In this document: positions 1 through 8,284 of the stretch, one piece after another | Numbering within the stretch: position 1 is the first letter of the stretch | Layout: each line of letters starts with the position of its first letter | Assembly: GCA_026710155.1 (NCBI GenBank) | Contig: JAPORQ010000048.1 | Coordinates: forward strand, 1-51,373 | DNA from: Paracoccaceae bacterium | GTDB taxonomy: Bacteria; Pseudomonadota; Alphaproteobacteria; Rhodobacterales; Rhodobacteraceae | Length of the DNA: 51,373 nucleotides | Direction: 5' to 3' | Made by a program: the position numbers and the translations under genes | The notes under the pieces: model-generated | Database searches by the model: none | Seen by the model: only the letters and a program-made list of their open reading frames with translations | Told to the model about the DNA's origin: nothing

Positions 1-133
1 CAAAACGTACGGTATAGGTGCTGTTACAAACCCTGATTTTTTCCTCCAGACCCGGAGGAAGATCCAAAAGGCTGGCAGCCTTTTCAAAACTGATTTCAAC
101 GGACCTCAGAAAAGATGGATCGTTATTGGACAT
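1..133 (-). CDS. Glu/Leu/Phe/Val dehydrogenase, N-terminal fragment
   Basis: Only the first 44 codons are in the window; the gene runs off the left edge. The start is the ATG read from 133. The peptide begins MSNNDPSFLRSVEISFEKAA and contains LDLPPGLEEKIRVCNSTYTV, which matches the N-terminus of alphaproteobacterial NAD(P)-dependent glutamate/leucine dehydrogenases. These enzymes reversibly deaminate an amino acid to its 2-oxo acid in the cytoplasm. The catalytic lysine and Rossmann domain lie outside the window, so substrate preference cannot be judged. Confidence 0.8.
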   Translation of the reverse strand, partial: MSNNDPSFLRSVEISFEKAASLLDLPPGLEEKIRVCNSTYTVRF

Positions 134-275
134 TTATCTTCTCCCACATCACTTTACCAAATCGAATCTCAATTGAACAAAGAATTAACTTTGACTTTTA
201 TTGCCAAGGCTTGGAGAGAGTTTCAAGGTAAACTTTTTCTGAGGAGAGGAAATTGGGTCTGATTTCCCCGAAAAC

Positions 276-351
276 TGGTACCGCCTACTGGATTCGAACC
301 AGCGACCTCTAGAGCCACAATCTAGCGCTCTCCCAACTGAGCTAAGGCGGC
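276..351 (-). tRNA. tRNA-His (GTG anticodon)
   Basis: The minus strand folds into a full cloverleaf of 76 nt with an encoded CCA. The acceptor stem is GCCGCCT/AGGCGGT, the anticodon arm is CTAGA-TTGTGGC-TCTAG with GTG in the loop, and the T arm is GCTGG-TTCGAAT-CCAGT. The base before the acceptor stem is T, not G, and the discriminator base is A. The usual encoded G-1 opposite C73 is therefore absent, as described for a large group of Alphaproteobacteria. Confidence 0.97.
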
Positions 352-542
352 ATAGTCAGAAAAATAATTTAAAAACCTTCTTTTTCAACAAAGAGTTGAA
401 ACTCAAACAAGATATTTTCTACCAACTTCTGCTGGAATGACCAAAATTGTTTTTGGCAAGGTGCCTTGTTTACAGGCAGGTCGGTTTTACTTCAAACCCG
501 GGTAGGTCATTCAATTTGGTACTGCCAGAACACTAATATCGG

Positions 543-1007
543 TCAGGGCCTGGGTTTAAATGGCAATCCTTTATTGAACCTTTTGTTTTCCCTTTGATGA
601 TGCAATCTGTCCTCTGCATTCATTGCAAATTTTATCAACAGGGCTTTTCTTCTGGCTGCAGTCAATTCTAATTTGGGTCCAAACCGAATGATTTCGGCAC
701 CGAATTCATCGGCAATGATCAAACCGTTATCCTGTGGCAATATTTCTTGGGGAAAATATCGGTCAACTGCAAAAAAGAAAGCATCGCAATAGGGTAGGTA
801 ATTTTCCCATTTATGATCGGAAACAAAATCAGCCCTTGACGATTTGCACTCGACAATCCAAATTTGACCCTTGTTATTTAAACCTATAACATCAACTCTT
901 AGGCCATTCGTGGGTGCAAACTCTTCCAAATAGCTAAAACCCCTTTCCTTAAGGTGTCTGCCAACACCTTTTGCTAATTTCTGTCCATGGGTAGGAATGG
1001 GCAACAT
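543..1007 (-). CDS. mmcB: MmcB family DNA repair protein (putative PD-(D/E)XK endonuclease)
   Basis: The 154-residue product matches the MmcB family, named after a Caulobacter protein linked to mitomycin C resistance. Its nuclease-like core reads GLRVDVIGLNNKGQIWIVEC, followed by KSS. The aspartate in VDVIG and the E-x-K of VECKSS fit the PD-(D/E)XK active site. Length is normal for the family and no signal or membrane segment is seen. The start at 1007 is the ATG opening MLPIPTHGQ. It probably acts on damaged DNA in the cytoplasm; the biochemical reaction is inferred from the fold. It stands alone, downstream of the gene-poor stretch on its 5' side. Confidence 0.85.
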   Translation of the reverse strand: MLPIPTHGQKLAKGVGRHLKERGFSYLEEFAPTNGLRVDVIGLNNKGQIWIVECKSSRADFVSDHKWENYLPYCDAFFFAVDRYFPQEILPQDNGLIIADEFGAEIIRFGPKLELTAARRKALLIKFAMNAEDRLHHQRENKRFNKGLPFKPRP

Positions 1008-1459
1008 GTGTTAAAGTTTCACTTGAGATTAGGCCTTGTTGGTTTGAAAATTTGGGTGCAAATCTGGTGTTTCGATAAAATATTTATCAGTAAAAGGGTG
1101 CATCATTGGTGTTTTGAGATTTCCCGATTGATTCATTTGCGGAACATGTCCATTTTGCGTTTTTTTAAACGGGCATATTGGCATCCTTTTGGAAGGCTAG
1201 GCAAGGCCATAAATTGTAACTTTAACAGCACCAACAGAAGCCTTTCCAATGACCGCAAAGATAATCACCCAGAAGAGTTTTGCCAAGAATTATTTGTCGC
1301 TGCTTGGTCGCCTTCAATCCATTCTTGCGGAAGCTGTCGGCTTGATGACCAGCACCTATTTTCACACCATTTGGCTGCCAAACATCTCTCCGGAAACCAA
1401 ACAACCCTTTTTTGTTCCAAGGTGGTACAGTTTTCAAGGACACCTCTATATTATTGCCT

Positions 1460-1723
1460 TTAAACGGTCATGTGTTGAATTTCAGACTTCCCGTGCTCGG
1501 GGTTTCTGTCCAACATGGATGCAATGATCTTGACATGAAAGAACCCAATGTCGCAGTTGATGTTACCATGTTCGAAAACACCACGGCCCATTATCATGAG
1601 GGTAAGCAGTAGTTGGTAAAAAGTTTGAAGTTTTTCGGATGAAAGACAATGATTGCATGCAAACATGGTCATCAACTTCGTTTGGTTCATCCCTTTAAAC
1701 CCCTTGTTGATGGGACAGGCCAT
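1460..1723 (-). CDS. Small hypothetical protein with a perfect Shine-Dalgarno site
   Basis: This is an 87-residue frame starting MACPINKGFKG. It is preceded by a perfect AGGAGG (1731-1736, complementary strand) seven bases from the ATG, which is stronger than most sites in this window. The product contains cysteines near its start (C3, and an FACNHC stretch) and a short hydrophobic run LLLTLMIMG. I do not recognise a family and codon use gives no clear support. It could be a real small protein or a chance frame behind a fortuitous purine run. Confidence 0.25.
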   Translation of the reverse strand: MACPINKGFKGMNQTKLMTMFACNHCLSSEKLQTFYQLLLTLMIMGRGVFEHGNINCDIGFFHVKIIASMLDRNPEHGKSEIQHMTV

Positions 1724-2064
1724 GAATTATCCTCCTGAATTGCTTGTCTGATGTCAGGAAGTCTGAATTTACAATATCTCCAACTGTTACTGGTGTACTG
1801 TAACTGTAATCCGTTGTAATTAACATTCTCACCAGCGCCGATTCCAGAATTAGCCATAAAGCCCTATTGATAAAGGGAAAGATAAAATTCTTGATGGTAC
1901 ATATAATGGAAGAAATTATGTTACGAGCTTCAGATTCACCACAATAGAGATAGCGCCAAAGTCTTTATAGGGAAAGGAAATAACTCATTCCTTAACGACA
2001 CAGGACAGGTAAATCCAATGTTCCAAACTTTGGATTCACCAAATTAAATAGATGTATCCTATAG

Positions 2065-2080
2065 TTAACAATTTTGTTAA
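2065..2080. promoter_or_regulatory. Perfect palindrome, possible operator
   Basis: TTAACAA-tt-TTGTTAA is a perfect 7-2-7 inverted repeat in AT-rich DNA upstream of the 2218 frame and the efflux operon. Its size and symmetry suit a dimeric repressor, for example of the TetR or MarR type common at efflux operons, but no regulator gene lies next to it. Function is inferred only. Confidence 0.3.
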
Positions 2081-2217
2081 AGTTGGATACCTTAGGTTAA
2101 ATATATAAGCAAAGATGAAAATTGAAAAAAGAATGGCAATAAAGATACTGAAAGTCTTGAAATCGGTTGGGCAGAAATTTATGAATGAGTTGTAAAACAA
2201 AGCTAGAAGGTTTATGA

Positions 2218-2667
2218 ATGAGAGACCCCAAAGCCATAATAAATCATATGCTTAATCTTGTTAGGCGGGTAAATAATCCACATTTATTGCATTCAAACTG
2301 TTCAGGTTTTGAATTTCCTGTTGGTTATTTAGGTGATGGTGCCAATATCAAGGCAATCAAACGGTACCGCCTAGACATGGGTAAAGCGTTGTTGGAGGGT
2401 CGTCCCTCTCTTCTCATCATTGATGATGCTGACCGGTATCGAACAAAAAATATTATCTGCCTGAGCATCATCTCAATGCTTTTGCCATCTCCCTGTAACA
2501 CGAAACCAATCCTGACAGAAAGGGTTTTACGATTTCTGAAAGACACCTGTTTTGCCAACACACTGGAATGGATCACTTCAATCTGGTCTCATACAGCAGA
2601 AAATCGAGTGGATGAAGAGAATTTACAGTACTTGTTACACAAGCGAAATAATCTGATTTATGATTGA
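2218..2667 (+). CDS. Hypothetical protein ahead of the efflux operon
   Basis: A 149-residue frame starting MRDPKAIINHML. Its centre reads RPSLLIIDDADRYRT, which resembles a Walker B strand (hydrophobics then DDAD), but no P-loop is visible, so a nucleotide-binding claim is not supported. Its TGA at 2665-2667 overlaps the first possible ATG of the tolC-like gene (2660), which would allow translational coupling. It may be the remains of a longer gene whose front end lies in the gene-poor stretch. Confidence 0.3.
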   Translation: MRDPKAIINHMLNLVRRVNNPHLLHSNCSGFEFPVGYLGDGANIKAIKRYRLDMGKALLEGRPSLLIIDDADRYRTKNIICLSIISMLLPSPCNTKPILTERVLRFLKDTCFANTLEWITSIWSHTAENRVDEENLQYLLHKRNNLIYD

Positions 2668-2725
2668 TGAGTTGTTTTGGTATTTCAAGCGATATCGAAA
2701 CGTTTGTGCGGGGCAGAACGTTGAC

Positions 2726-4246
2726 ATGTCTTTGCCAGGATATACGATTGGAAGATTTTGTTTATTTTCAGACAGGTTGTTGCTCAATCGAAACCAGTCG
2801 GTTTGCCTATTGGTTTGTACTTTGCTAATGATGCTTTCCGGCTGTTTTGCTCCTGATGTTGACAACCAAGACCTGAACGTTGAGGGAGCGGAGATAGGTA
2901 ATGACAGGTCCCAGATCAAATACAGCAACCAATGTCCTGAAGAAAACTTCACTGACTCCGAGAACGAATGTGCATTGACATTGGAAGAAGCGATTCAATT
3001 CGCGCTTCAGCACAATGTCGATTTGTATCTTCTGCGCCAATCGCAAAAGGTACAGAAGTTAAGATTGGCGATTGATGAGAATCAATTTCGCCCTGAACTT
3101 ACTCTCCGAAGCGATGCAGATTTAGATGCTGAAACCGGGAGTGTAACATTGGATACAAACATTAAGGTTCCAACCGGTGGCAATGTTGCCCTTGGATTTA
3201 CCCAACGGTTAAATCAGCCCAATACAAGTCTTTCGCAGTCTCTTACATTTACCCAACCTTTGCTCAAGGATACTGATGTCAACATTTCTGATAAGACTCT
3301 ACGACAAGAGCGATTGGAAGATCAGGAAAGAATACAGTCGTATCGCCAGTCGATTGCCAGTAAGGTTAATGAAATTATTGGGGCATATCGATCGCTCAGT
3401 GAGGCTATTAGACAAGTGGAGATCAGCGAGGAATCACTTGAGCGCACCTATGAACAGCTTGAAGCAACGAAAGCATTGATAAGTGTAGGACAGGTTGCCG
3501 CACGCGAGGCTGAGCGTTTGAAGTCGGCTGTTGCGAATGGGGAATTGTCGCTCGTGCGTGCACGCAACGGTCTTGATCGGTCTCAATATGCCTTGATCGA
3601 CTTGCTGGAACTCGATAGTGGCATTCGGATTCGTCCACTTGAGGTCTTTGAGGTTGAAAGCGTCCAGCCAGTTTTGGAGCCTGATTTGGTGCAGGTGTTG
3701 AGCCGTCGTTCTGATTATATTAGTGCACAGATAGCGATTGAGAATGCTAAGGTAGAAGTGAAAAAAGCTGAAAATGAATACCTGCCTGACATTCGTTTTA
3801 CGCTTGGGGCCACGAAAGGCCAAAAGCCGGACTTTGGATTGAGCGCATCATTGCCTCTAAGCAATCGGCGGCAACGGGAAATTTCGTTTCGACAGGCAAC
3901 TAATGCCCTTTTCAAGGCCGAGAGAGACATTATTGAGATGCGCGAAAAGATCCGGATTGAGATCCGCCAAGCAGTCCATGATATTGATGTTAATCTCCGC
4001 ATTATTGAACTTGCTCGTGATTCCCGTGATTTGGCAAAGGAAAATCTTTCCGTGGAACAGGGAAAATATGAGCAAGGACTTTCCTCAGCTGCCGACCTCA
4101 CAACCGTTGAACGAGAGTTGGCAAGTGCCGAGGGGGCAGTGGTGGTGGCCATCGTTGACTATCTTAATGCCTTGACCAGCCTTGACACGGTCACCGGGCT
4201 CACCCTGGAACGATGGGGCATCACGGTGGAGGCAGTCGAGCCATGA
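2726..4246 (+). CDS. Outer-membrane efflux protein (TolC/OprM-type) lipoprotein
   Basis: The product belongs to the outer-membrane factor family that forms the exit duct of tripartite exporters. A hydrophobic signal SVCLLVCTLLMMLSGC ends in a lipobox-like LSGC, suggesting acylation and signal peptidase II cleavage. The first OEP repeat opens with LTLEEAIQFALQHNVDLYLL and the second half has long helices with heptads, such as QAVHDIDVNLRIIELARDSR. The start is uncertain: ATG 2726 gives a compact signal peptide, while ATG 2660 would add 22 residues. The stop overlaps the next gene as ATGA, so it is the first clear gene of a four-gene efflux operon. Confidence 0.88.
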   Translation: MSLPGYTIGRFCLFSDRLLLNRNQSVCLLVCTLLMMLSGCFAPDVDNQDLNVEGAEIGNDRSQIKYSNQCPEENFTDSENECALTLEEAIQFALQHNVDLYLLRQSQKVQKLRLAIDENQFRPELTLRSDADLDAETGSVTLDTNIKVPTGGNVALGFTQRLNQPNTSLSQSLTFTQPLLKDTDVNISDKTLRQERLEDQERIQSYRQSIASKVNEIIGAYRSLSEAIRQVEISEESLERTYEQLEATKALISVGQVAAREAERLKSAVANGELSLVRARNGLDRSQYALIDLLELDSGIRIRPLEVFEVESVQPVLEPDLVQVLSRRSDYISAQIAIENAKVEVKKAENEYLPDIRFTLGATKGQKPDFGLSASLPLSNRRQREISFRQATNALFKAERDIIEMREKIRIEIRQAVHDIDVNLRIIELARDSRDLAKENLSVEQGKYEQGLSSAADLTTVERELASAEGAVVVAIVDYLNALTSLDTVTGLTLERWGITVEAVEP

Positions 4247-6000
4247 CAGCGCCCAACTTTGCCATGTTGCAAGCCATCCTTGACAATTTGTCGGATGGTG
4301 TTTTGGTGATTGATTTTGACAGTTCAATCCGTATGGCCAATCCGGCTTTTTGCCAAATGTTTGCCCTTGCCAATGATGATGTTGTGGGTCGCAATTTTGG
4401 CGAATTGTTTGTGCTCTCGGAGGATTTTGATGCCTTCAGCGAAGCGGTCCTTGATGCGGTGACCAAGCACGGTGATGTTGACAAACGTGTTGTGCAGATC
4501 CGCTCAGAAGAAAAATTGGTTTCCCTGACCTTCACCGCCTCGCTTCTCATGGAGGCAGGCGAGCGTACAGCGGTGATTGTAACATTGTCCGATATAACTG
4601 AAATTCGGGAATTGCGCGATACACAGCTCCTTCAGGCCGAGGTTATCGGAGACCAACTCGGCCAGTTGCGTGATGCCTATCGTGATCTCGAGTCCCGCAA
4701 CGAAGCTCTTCAAACCATGACCCAAAGGGTGCGAGCGGTGCGAGGCGTTGCAATCACTTTTGTTGCGGTGCTGTTTCTTGGCATTGGGGCGTGGTATCTT
4801 CGTCCGTTGGACCTTTTTAATGCGGTTGTGGCACCCAATCCTTCCGTTCCCATAGAGCTGGCGGCACAGCGTCCAACATTTATTGTTTCGCCAAGGGATT
4901 TGAGTTCGACAATTAATCTTCGTGGCAATCTTTCGCCAGGGCGTGCAGCGGAAATTGTCAGCCCGATTGAAAGTCATGTAAGCACAGTCTATGTATCACC
5001 AGGTGATCTCGTCATGGCGGGCGACCGTTTGCTTGATCTTGAGACGGGCAATCTCGCGGCAGAACTTCGGCAGGCGGAAGTTGACAATATCCAGGCGACC
5101 GAGCGACTTACCGAACTGGAGAATTGGGAGAACAGTGCAGATGTAGCCCGTTCTCGCCGTGCACTCCGCCAAGCCAAAGTTGCTCTGGATGACGCTGAGT
5201 TGCAACTTAGCCGCAACCAGTTTCTACTGGATCGTGGCCTGATCCCTTCTTCACAATTTGAAGAGGCGGAGCGTAATCGGGAAAGCCGACGATTGGAAGT
5301 TGAAGAGGCTGAGCGGGAGTTAAAATTGGTTGAGAGTAAAGGGACTGGAGATCCGCTGCGAATAGCACGCCTGCAAGCGCAATCATCGGATGAGCGGCTG
5401 CAAACAGCGCAAGCAAATTTGGAACTTGCACAGGTATCGACACCGATCAATGGAATTGTTATTTCGGCACCGAGGTCACAAGCCGGGCCTTTAGCGAGGG
5501 GGCGTCCGGTATCCCAGGGTGAATTGTTGCTGACGGTCGCCGATATGGAGCAGCTCTCAGTGGTCACAAGTGTAGATGAAGTTGATTTGCACAAGGTCAA
5601 AGCAGGACAGGATGCATGGATTAGTGGTCCCGGTTTTGCCAATATCCAAGTTGATGGACAGGTAGAACGTGTTTCTTCACGCGCCCTCTCAGGGGCGCAT
5701 CGCGGTGGTCCTCAATTTGAAATTGTCATTCTTCTCGACAAACTTGAAGGGCCTGCGCTTGAAAAGTTGCGTGTTGGCATGTCGGCCTTTGTGACTATTG
5801 TTATTCATGATCAGAAAGATGCCTTGCTTGTTCCGCTCAGTGCCGTGCAGCAACGCAATGGCAAGGCATGGCTTTATATTCTACCCGAGGGCGAAACGGA
5901 AGCCGAGCTCCGCGAAGTTGAGACGGGTTTGACCACCCTTGACTCGGTGGAAGTGTTAAAAGGTCTTGCAGCAGGCGAGACCGTGTTGTTGTCCCCATGA
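4243..6000 (+). CDS. Efflux periplasmic adaptor (HlyD/MacA family) with an N-terminal PAS domain
   Basis: From the ATG at 4243 (ATGA overlap with the tolC-like gene) the product has 585 residues. Residues 5-122 form a PAS domain, with ILDNLSDGVLVIDFDSSIRM, ANPAFCQMF and a closing VIVTLSDITEIREL. Residues 124-163 form a coiled-coil linker, and 168-186 one membrane helix (ITFVAVLFLGIGAW). The rest is a classic membrane-fusion protein: a split lipoyl domain (IVSPIESHVSTVYVSPGD), an alpha-hairpin around residues 270-390, and beta-barrel and membrane-proximal parts. The PAS domain would lie in the cytoplasm and the adaptor in the periplasm. MacA-type adaptors normally have only a short cytoplasmic tail, so the fusion is unusual. 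The PAS ligand or partner cannot be read from the sequence. Confidence 0.9.
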   Translation: MTAPNFAMLQAILDNLSDGVLVIDFDSSIRMANPAFCQMFALANDDVVGRNFGELFVLSEDFDAFSEAVLDAVTKHGDVDKRVVQIRSEEKLVSLTFTASLLMEAGERTAVIVTLSDITEIRELRDTQLLQAEVIGDQLGQLRDAYRDLESRNEALQTMTQRVRAVRGVAITFVAVLFLGIGAWYLRPLDLFNAVVAPNPSVPIELAAQRPTFIVSPRDLSSTINLRGNLSPGRAAEIVSPIESHVSTVYVSPGDLVMAGDRLLDLETGNLAAELRQAEVDNIQATERLTELENWENSADVARSRRALRQAKVALDDAELQLSRNQFLLDRGLIPSSQFEEAERNRESRRLEVEEAERELKLVESKGTGDPLRIARLQAQSSDERLQTAQANLELAQVSTPINGIVISAPRSQAGPLARGRPVSQGELLLTVADMEQLSVVTSVDEVDLHKVKAGQDAWISGPGFANIQVDGQVERVSSRALSGAHRGGPQFEIVILLDKLEGPALEKLRVGMSAFVTIVIHDQKDALLVPLSAVQQRNGKAWLYILPEGETEAELREVETGLTTLDSVEVLKGLAAGETVLLSP

Positions 6001-6013
6001 CCATGGTGCTCGC

Positions 6014-6703
6014 ATGTTAAGACTTGAAGATGTTCGACGCTCGTTTCAGCTTGGACCGGTGACCACGGAGGTGCTCCACGGCGTGAATCTCAATGTTGTT
6101 AGAGGGGATTTAATGTCAATCATGGGTCCCTCGGGCAGCGGCAAGACGACCTTGATGAATATCATTGGACTTCTCGACCGACCGAGTTCGGGTACGTGTT
6201 GGATTGAAGAGCGTGATATTGCCAATCTGCGCGATGACGAATTGTCCGCCTTGAGGAACCGAAAGATTGGGTTCGTTTTTCAGTCGTTTCATCTTTTGTC
6301 GCAACTCTCGGCCATAGAAAATGTTTGTTTACCGCTTGTCTATCGAGGAACCACTCGCGGTGCTGCGCGAAAGCGAGCTGGTACTCTGCTTGAGCAGGTC
6401 GGTATGGGTCAAAGAAAGAACCATCGTCCAAGCCAGTTATCGGGAGGACAAAAACAAAGAGTTGCTATCGCCCGGGCGCTGGTTGGTAATCCTGCACTGT
6501 TACTTGCCGATGAGCCCACTGGGGCTTTGGACCCGGAGACGACCGCCGATGTAATGGACCTACTCCTCAAACTGAACACTGAACAAGGGGTCACCATTCT
6601 GATCATTACGCACGACTCTTTGGTCGCGGCCCAATGTATCCGGCAAATGCAAATTCATCAAGGTCGTCTCATTGAGCAAACTGCTTCGGGTGAGGATGTA
6701 TGA
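6014..6703 (+). CDS. ABC transporter ATP-binding protein, MacB/LolD type
   Basis: The ATPase of the efflux operon. Walker A is GPSGSGKTT, the Q-loop VFQSFHLL, the signature LSGGQKQRVAIARA, Walker B LLLADEPTGALD and the H-loop IIITHD. Family members of about 230 residues pair with FtsX-like permeases and drive mechanotransmission rather than direct substrate passage. The start at 6014 opens MLRLEDVRRSF, 13 bases after the adaptor stop; an in-frame upstream ATG at 5966 would add an unlikely extension inside the adaptor gene. It ends in an ATGA overlap with the permease gene. Confidence 0.95.
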   Translation: MLRLEDVRRSFQLGPVTTEVLHGVNLNVVRGDLMSIMGPSGSGKTTLMNIIGLLDRPSSGTCWIEERDIANLRDDELSALRNRKIGFVFQSFHLLSQLSAIENVCLPLVYRGTTRGAARKRAGTLLEQVGMGQRKNHRPSQLSGGQKQRVAIARALVGNPALLLADEPTGALDPETTADVMDLLLKLNTEQGVTILIITHDSLVAAQCIRQMQIHQGRLIEQTASGEDV

Positions 6704-7896
6704 GGGTTTTCTCGGTCCTGATATTCAATGGCAGAGAAGCTGTTAGCAGCTTACGCCGCAATGGGTTGCGCACTATACTGGGACTGATCGGCGTCATTAT
6801 TGGTGTTTCCTCGGTTATCGCCATGGTTTCTTTAGGTGAGATGGCCAAGCAACAGGCCCGCAAACAGTTTGAGGCTCTGGGAACTGACCTCGTTGTCATT
6901 CGCAATAATCAGGGCCAAGGCCAAAGCGGGATTGGCATTGCTGATGCCTTGCAACTTGCCGACAAGGAAGCATCAATCTTGAATTCCGCCCCACGTATCC
7001 TAGGCAATGGCTCATTCCGCTACGGCGGCAAGGAAGTTGGGTATGGTTCCATCCAGGGTGTTACCCGAGCCTTTGCCGGTGTCAGCAAACTGCCGCTGAA
7101 AGAGGGGCGGTTTGTGACCATTTTCGATGTCAATCAAAACTACACCGTTGTGGGCCACACAATTGCCGAAAAAATGCTTGCCACCGGGACCTCTGACCTT
7201 TTGGGTGAACTCATTGAACTCAATGGAATCTTATTTACGGTCATTGGTATTCTGGACCATTATGAGGAAAGCTATGCACTTCCTGTTCATGTTGGTGCCA
7301 ACGAGTCTGTCTTTATTCCTATCACCACATCAAGGCGTATAGATTCAAACCAGCCTATCGATGTCATCATCGCTGTCGCCGATCGCTCTATCGATCATGA
7401 AACTGCCAAAAGTGACATTCAAAAATACTTGAATTCTGTTACACCACAAGGCCAATTTGACATCACCACAGCCAAGGAACTCATCGCCCAAATGGAGCAA
7501 CAGATGGGTATCTTTACACTCCTTCTGGGAGCGGTCGGCAGCATCTCCCTTGTTGTTGGTGGGATTGGTGTCATGAATATCATGCTTGTCTCGGTGGCTG
7601 AACGGCGCATGGAAATCGCTATTCGGAGGGCTCTAGGGGCTCGTAAGCGGGACATTCGCAGCCAATTCCTTATTGAATCAATCATTCTGACGACTGCCGG
7701 CGGTATTTTTGGCACCGGCCTTGGTCTGGTGGCTACATGGGGTATCAGTCGTTTTACCAACTGGGATTTTCTGATCTCATGGATTTCAGTTTCCAGTGGT
7801 CTTGGAACAGCTGTGGGGGTTGGCCTGTTCTTCGGTTTCCAACCTGCCCACCAGGCCTCACAACTTGATCCGATTGCGGGGTTGCAAGGCAACTGA
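6700..7896 (+). CDS. MacB/FtsX-family ABC transporter permease
   Basis: The 398-residue product has the MacB permease plan: one N-terminal membrane helix (LRTILGLIGVIIGVSSVIAM), a periplasmic MacB-core domain (about residues 45-240), then three helices. The FtsX signature GIGVMNIMLVSVAERRMEIA lies before IRRALGARKRDI. With the ATPase, PAS-adaptor and outer-membrane lipoprotein it should form a MacAB-TolC-like pump expelling a substrate from the periplasm. Substrates of this family include macrolides, peptides, siderophores and lipids; nothing here identifies which. It is the last gene of the operon. Confidence 0.93.
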   Translation: MRVFSVLIFNGREAVSSLRRNGLRTILGLIGVIIGVSSVIAMVSLGEMAKQQARKQFEALGTDLVVIRNNQGQGQSGIGIADALQLADKEASILNSAPRILGNGSFRYGGKEVGYGSIQGVTRAFAGVSKLPLKEGRFVTIFDVNQNYTVVGHTIAEKMLATGTSDLLGELIELNGILFTVIGILDHYEESYALPVHVGANESVFIPITTSRRIDSNQPIDVIIAVADRSIDHETAKSDIQKYLNSVTPQGQFDITTAKELIAQMEQQMGIFTLLLGAVGSISLVVGGIGVMNIMLVSVAERRMEIAIRRALGARKRDIRSQFLIESIILTTAGGIFGTGLGLVATWGISRFTNWDFLISWISVSSGLGTAVGVGLFFGFQPAHQASQLDPIAGLQGN

Positions 7897-8284
7897 CCGA
7901 CTTCTTCCCGATCTGTTAGCGCATGTTGACATTCACCTTGTAGCAGGATTCCTGTCACCCATCTAATTGCGGCATATTAACTGACAGCAGTTTTGTCATG
8001 GCGTGTTGCCGCACCCGTAGAGTTTGATCAAAAGTCATGATTCGCTTCCAATTACCTACTCACGGGTAATCTGGCCCATCAGGAAGCGACATGCTTCCAA
8101 TTGCGACTAAACCAATGAACTCACCAGACTTCTCTCGCGTACTTTTGGACAACTTCAATCGCCTCATCCTCGACCTTGGCAAAATCGGCACCAGAATCAT
8201 CGGTCTCCAAAATGCTCTCAGATAATTAAACAAGTTCGGAAGCGATATCCTGCAGTATTTTTGGCACCATCATGCGGTAATGAT
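7897..8284. other. Intergenic stretch with minus-strand coding debris
   Basis: About 390 bases between the efflux permease and a small membrane-protein frame. It includes the broken minus-strand frame listed at 8121-8273, three copies of GCTTCC/GGAAGC around 8044-8098 and a second minus-strand scrap near 7965-8040. No promoter or RNA gene is evident. Confidence 0.4.
8121..8273 (-). pseudogene. Fragment of a decayed gene, family unknown
   Basis: On the minus strand a protein-like stretch runs ILQDIASELV, stop (TAA at 8226-8228), then SILETDDSGADFAKVEDEAI and EVVQKYAREVW before a TGA at 8121. The amphipathic, acidic composition and continuous frame on both sides of the internal stop suggest the 5' part of a once longer gene. 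I do not recognise the family; a transposase is possible but not shown. Confidence 0.3.

Larger units (their letters stand above)
1008..2217. other. 1.2 kb stretch without a recognisable gene
   Basis: Several short open frames overlap on both strands (for example 987-1463 and 1249-1527 plus, 1222-1443 minus), but none resembles a known family. The half from about 1740 to 2217 is strongly AT-rich. A minus-strand frame at 1687-1857 (56 residues) overlaps another at 1460-1723. The overall look is of decayed coding sequence or a regulatory spacer between mmcB and the efflux operon. Confidence 0.5.

Noticed and set aside
987-1527. Overlapping plus- and minus-strand frames (for example 1249-1527 plus, 1222-1443 minus)
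   Set aside because: None resembles a known protein, they lie on top of each other in several frames, and start contexts are poor.
4213-4242. Upstream start for the PAS-adaptor gene
   Set aside because: It lies inside the tolC-like gene and adds a glycine/histidine-rich leader; ATG 4243 with its ATGA overlap is the natural start.
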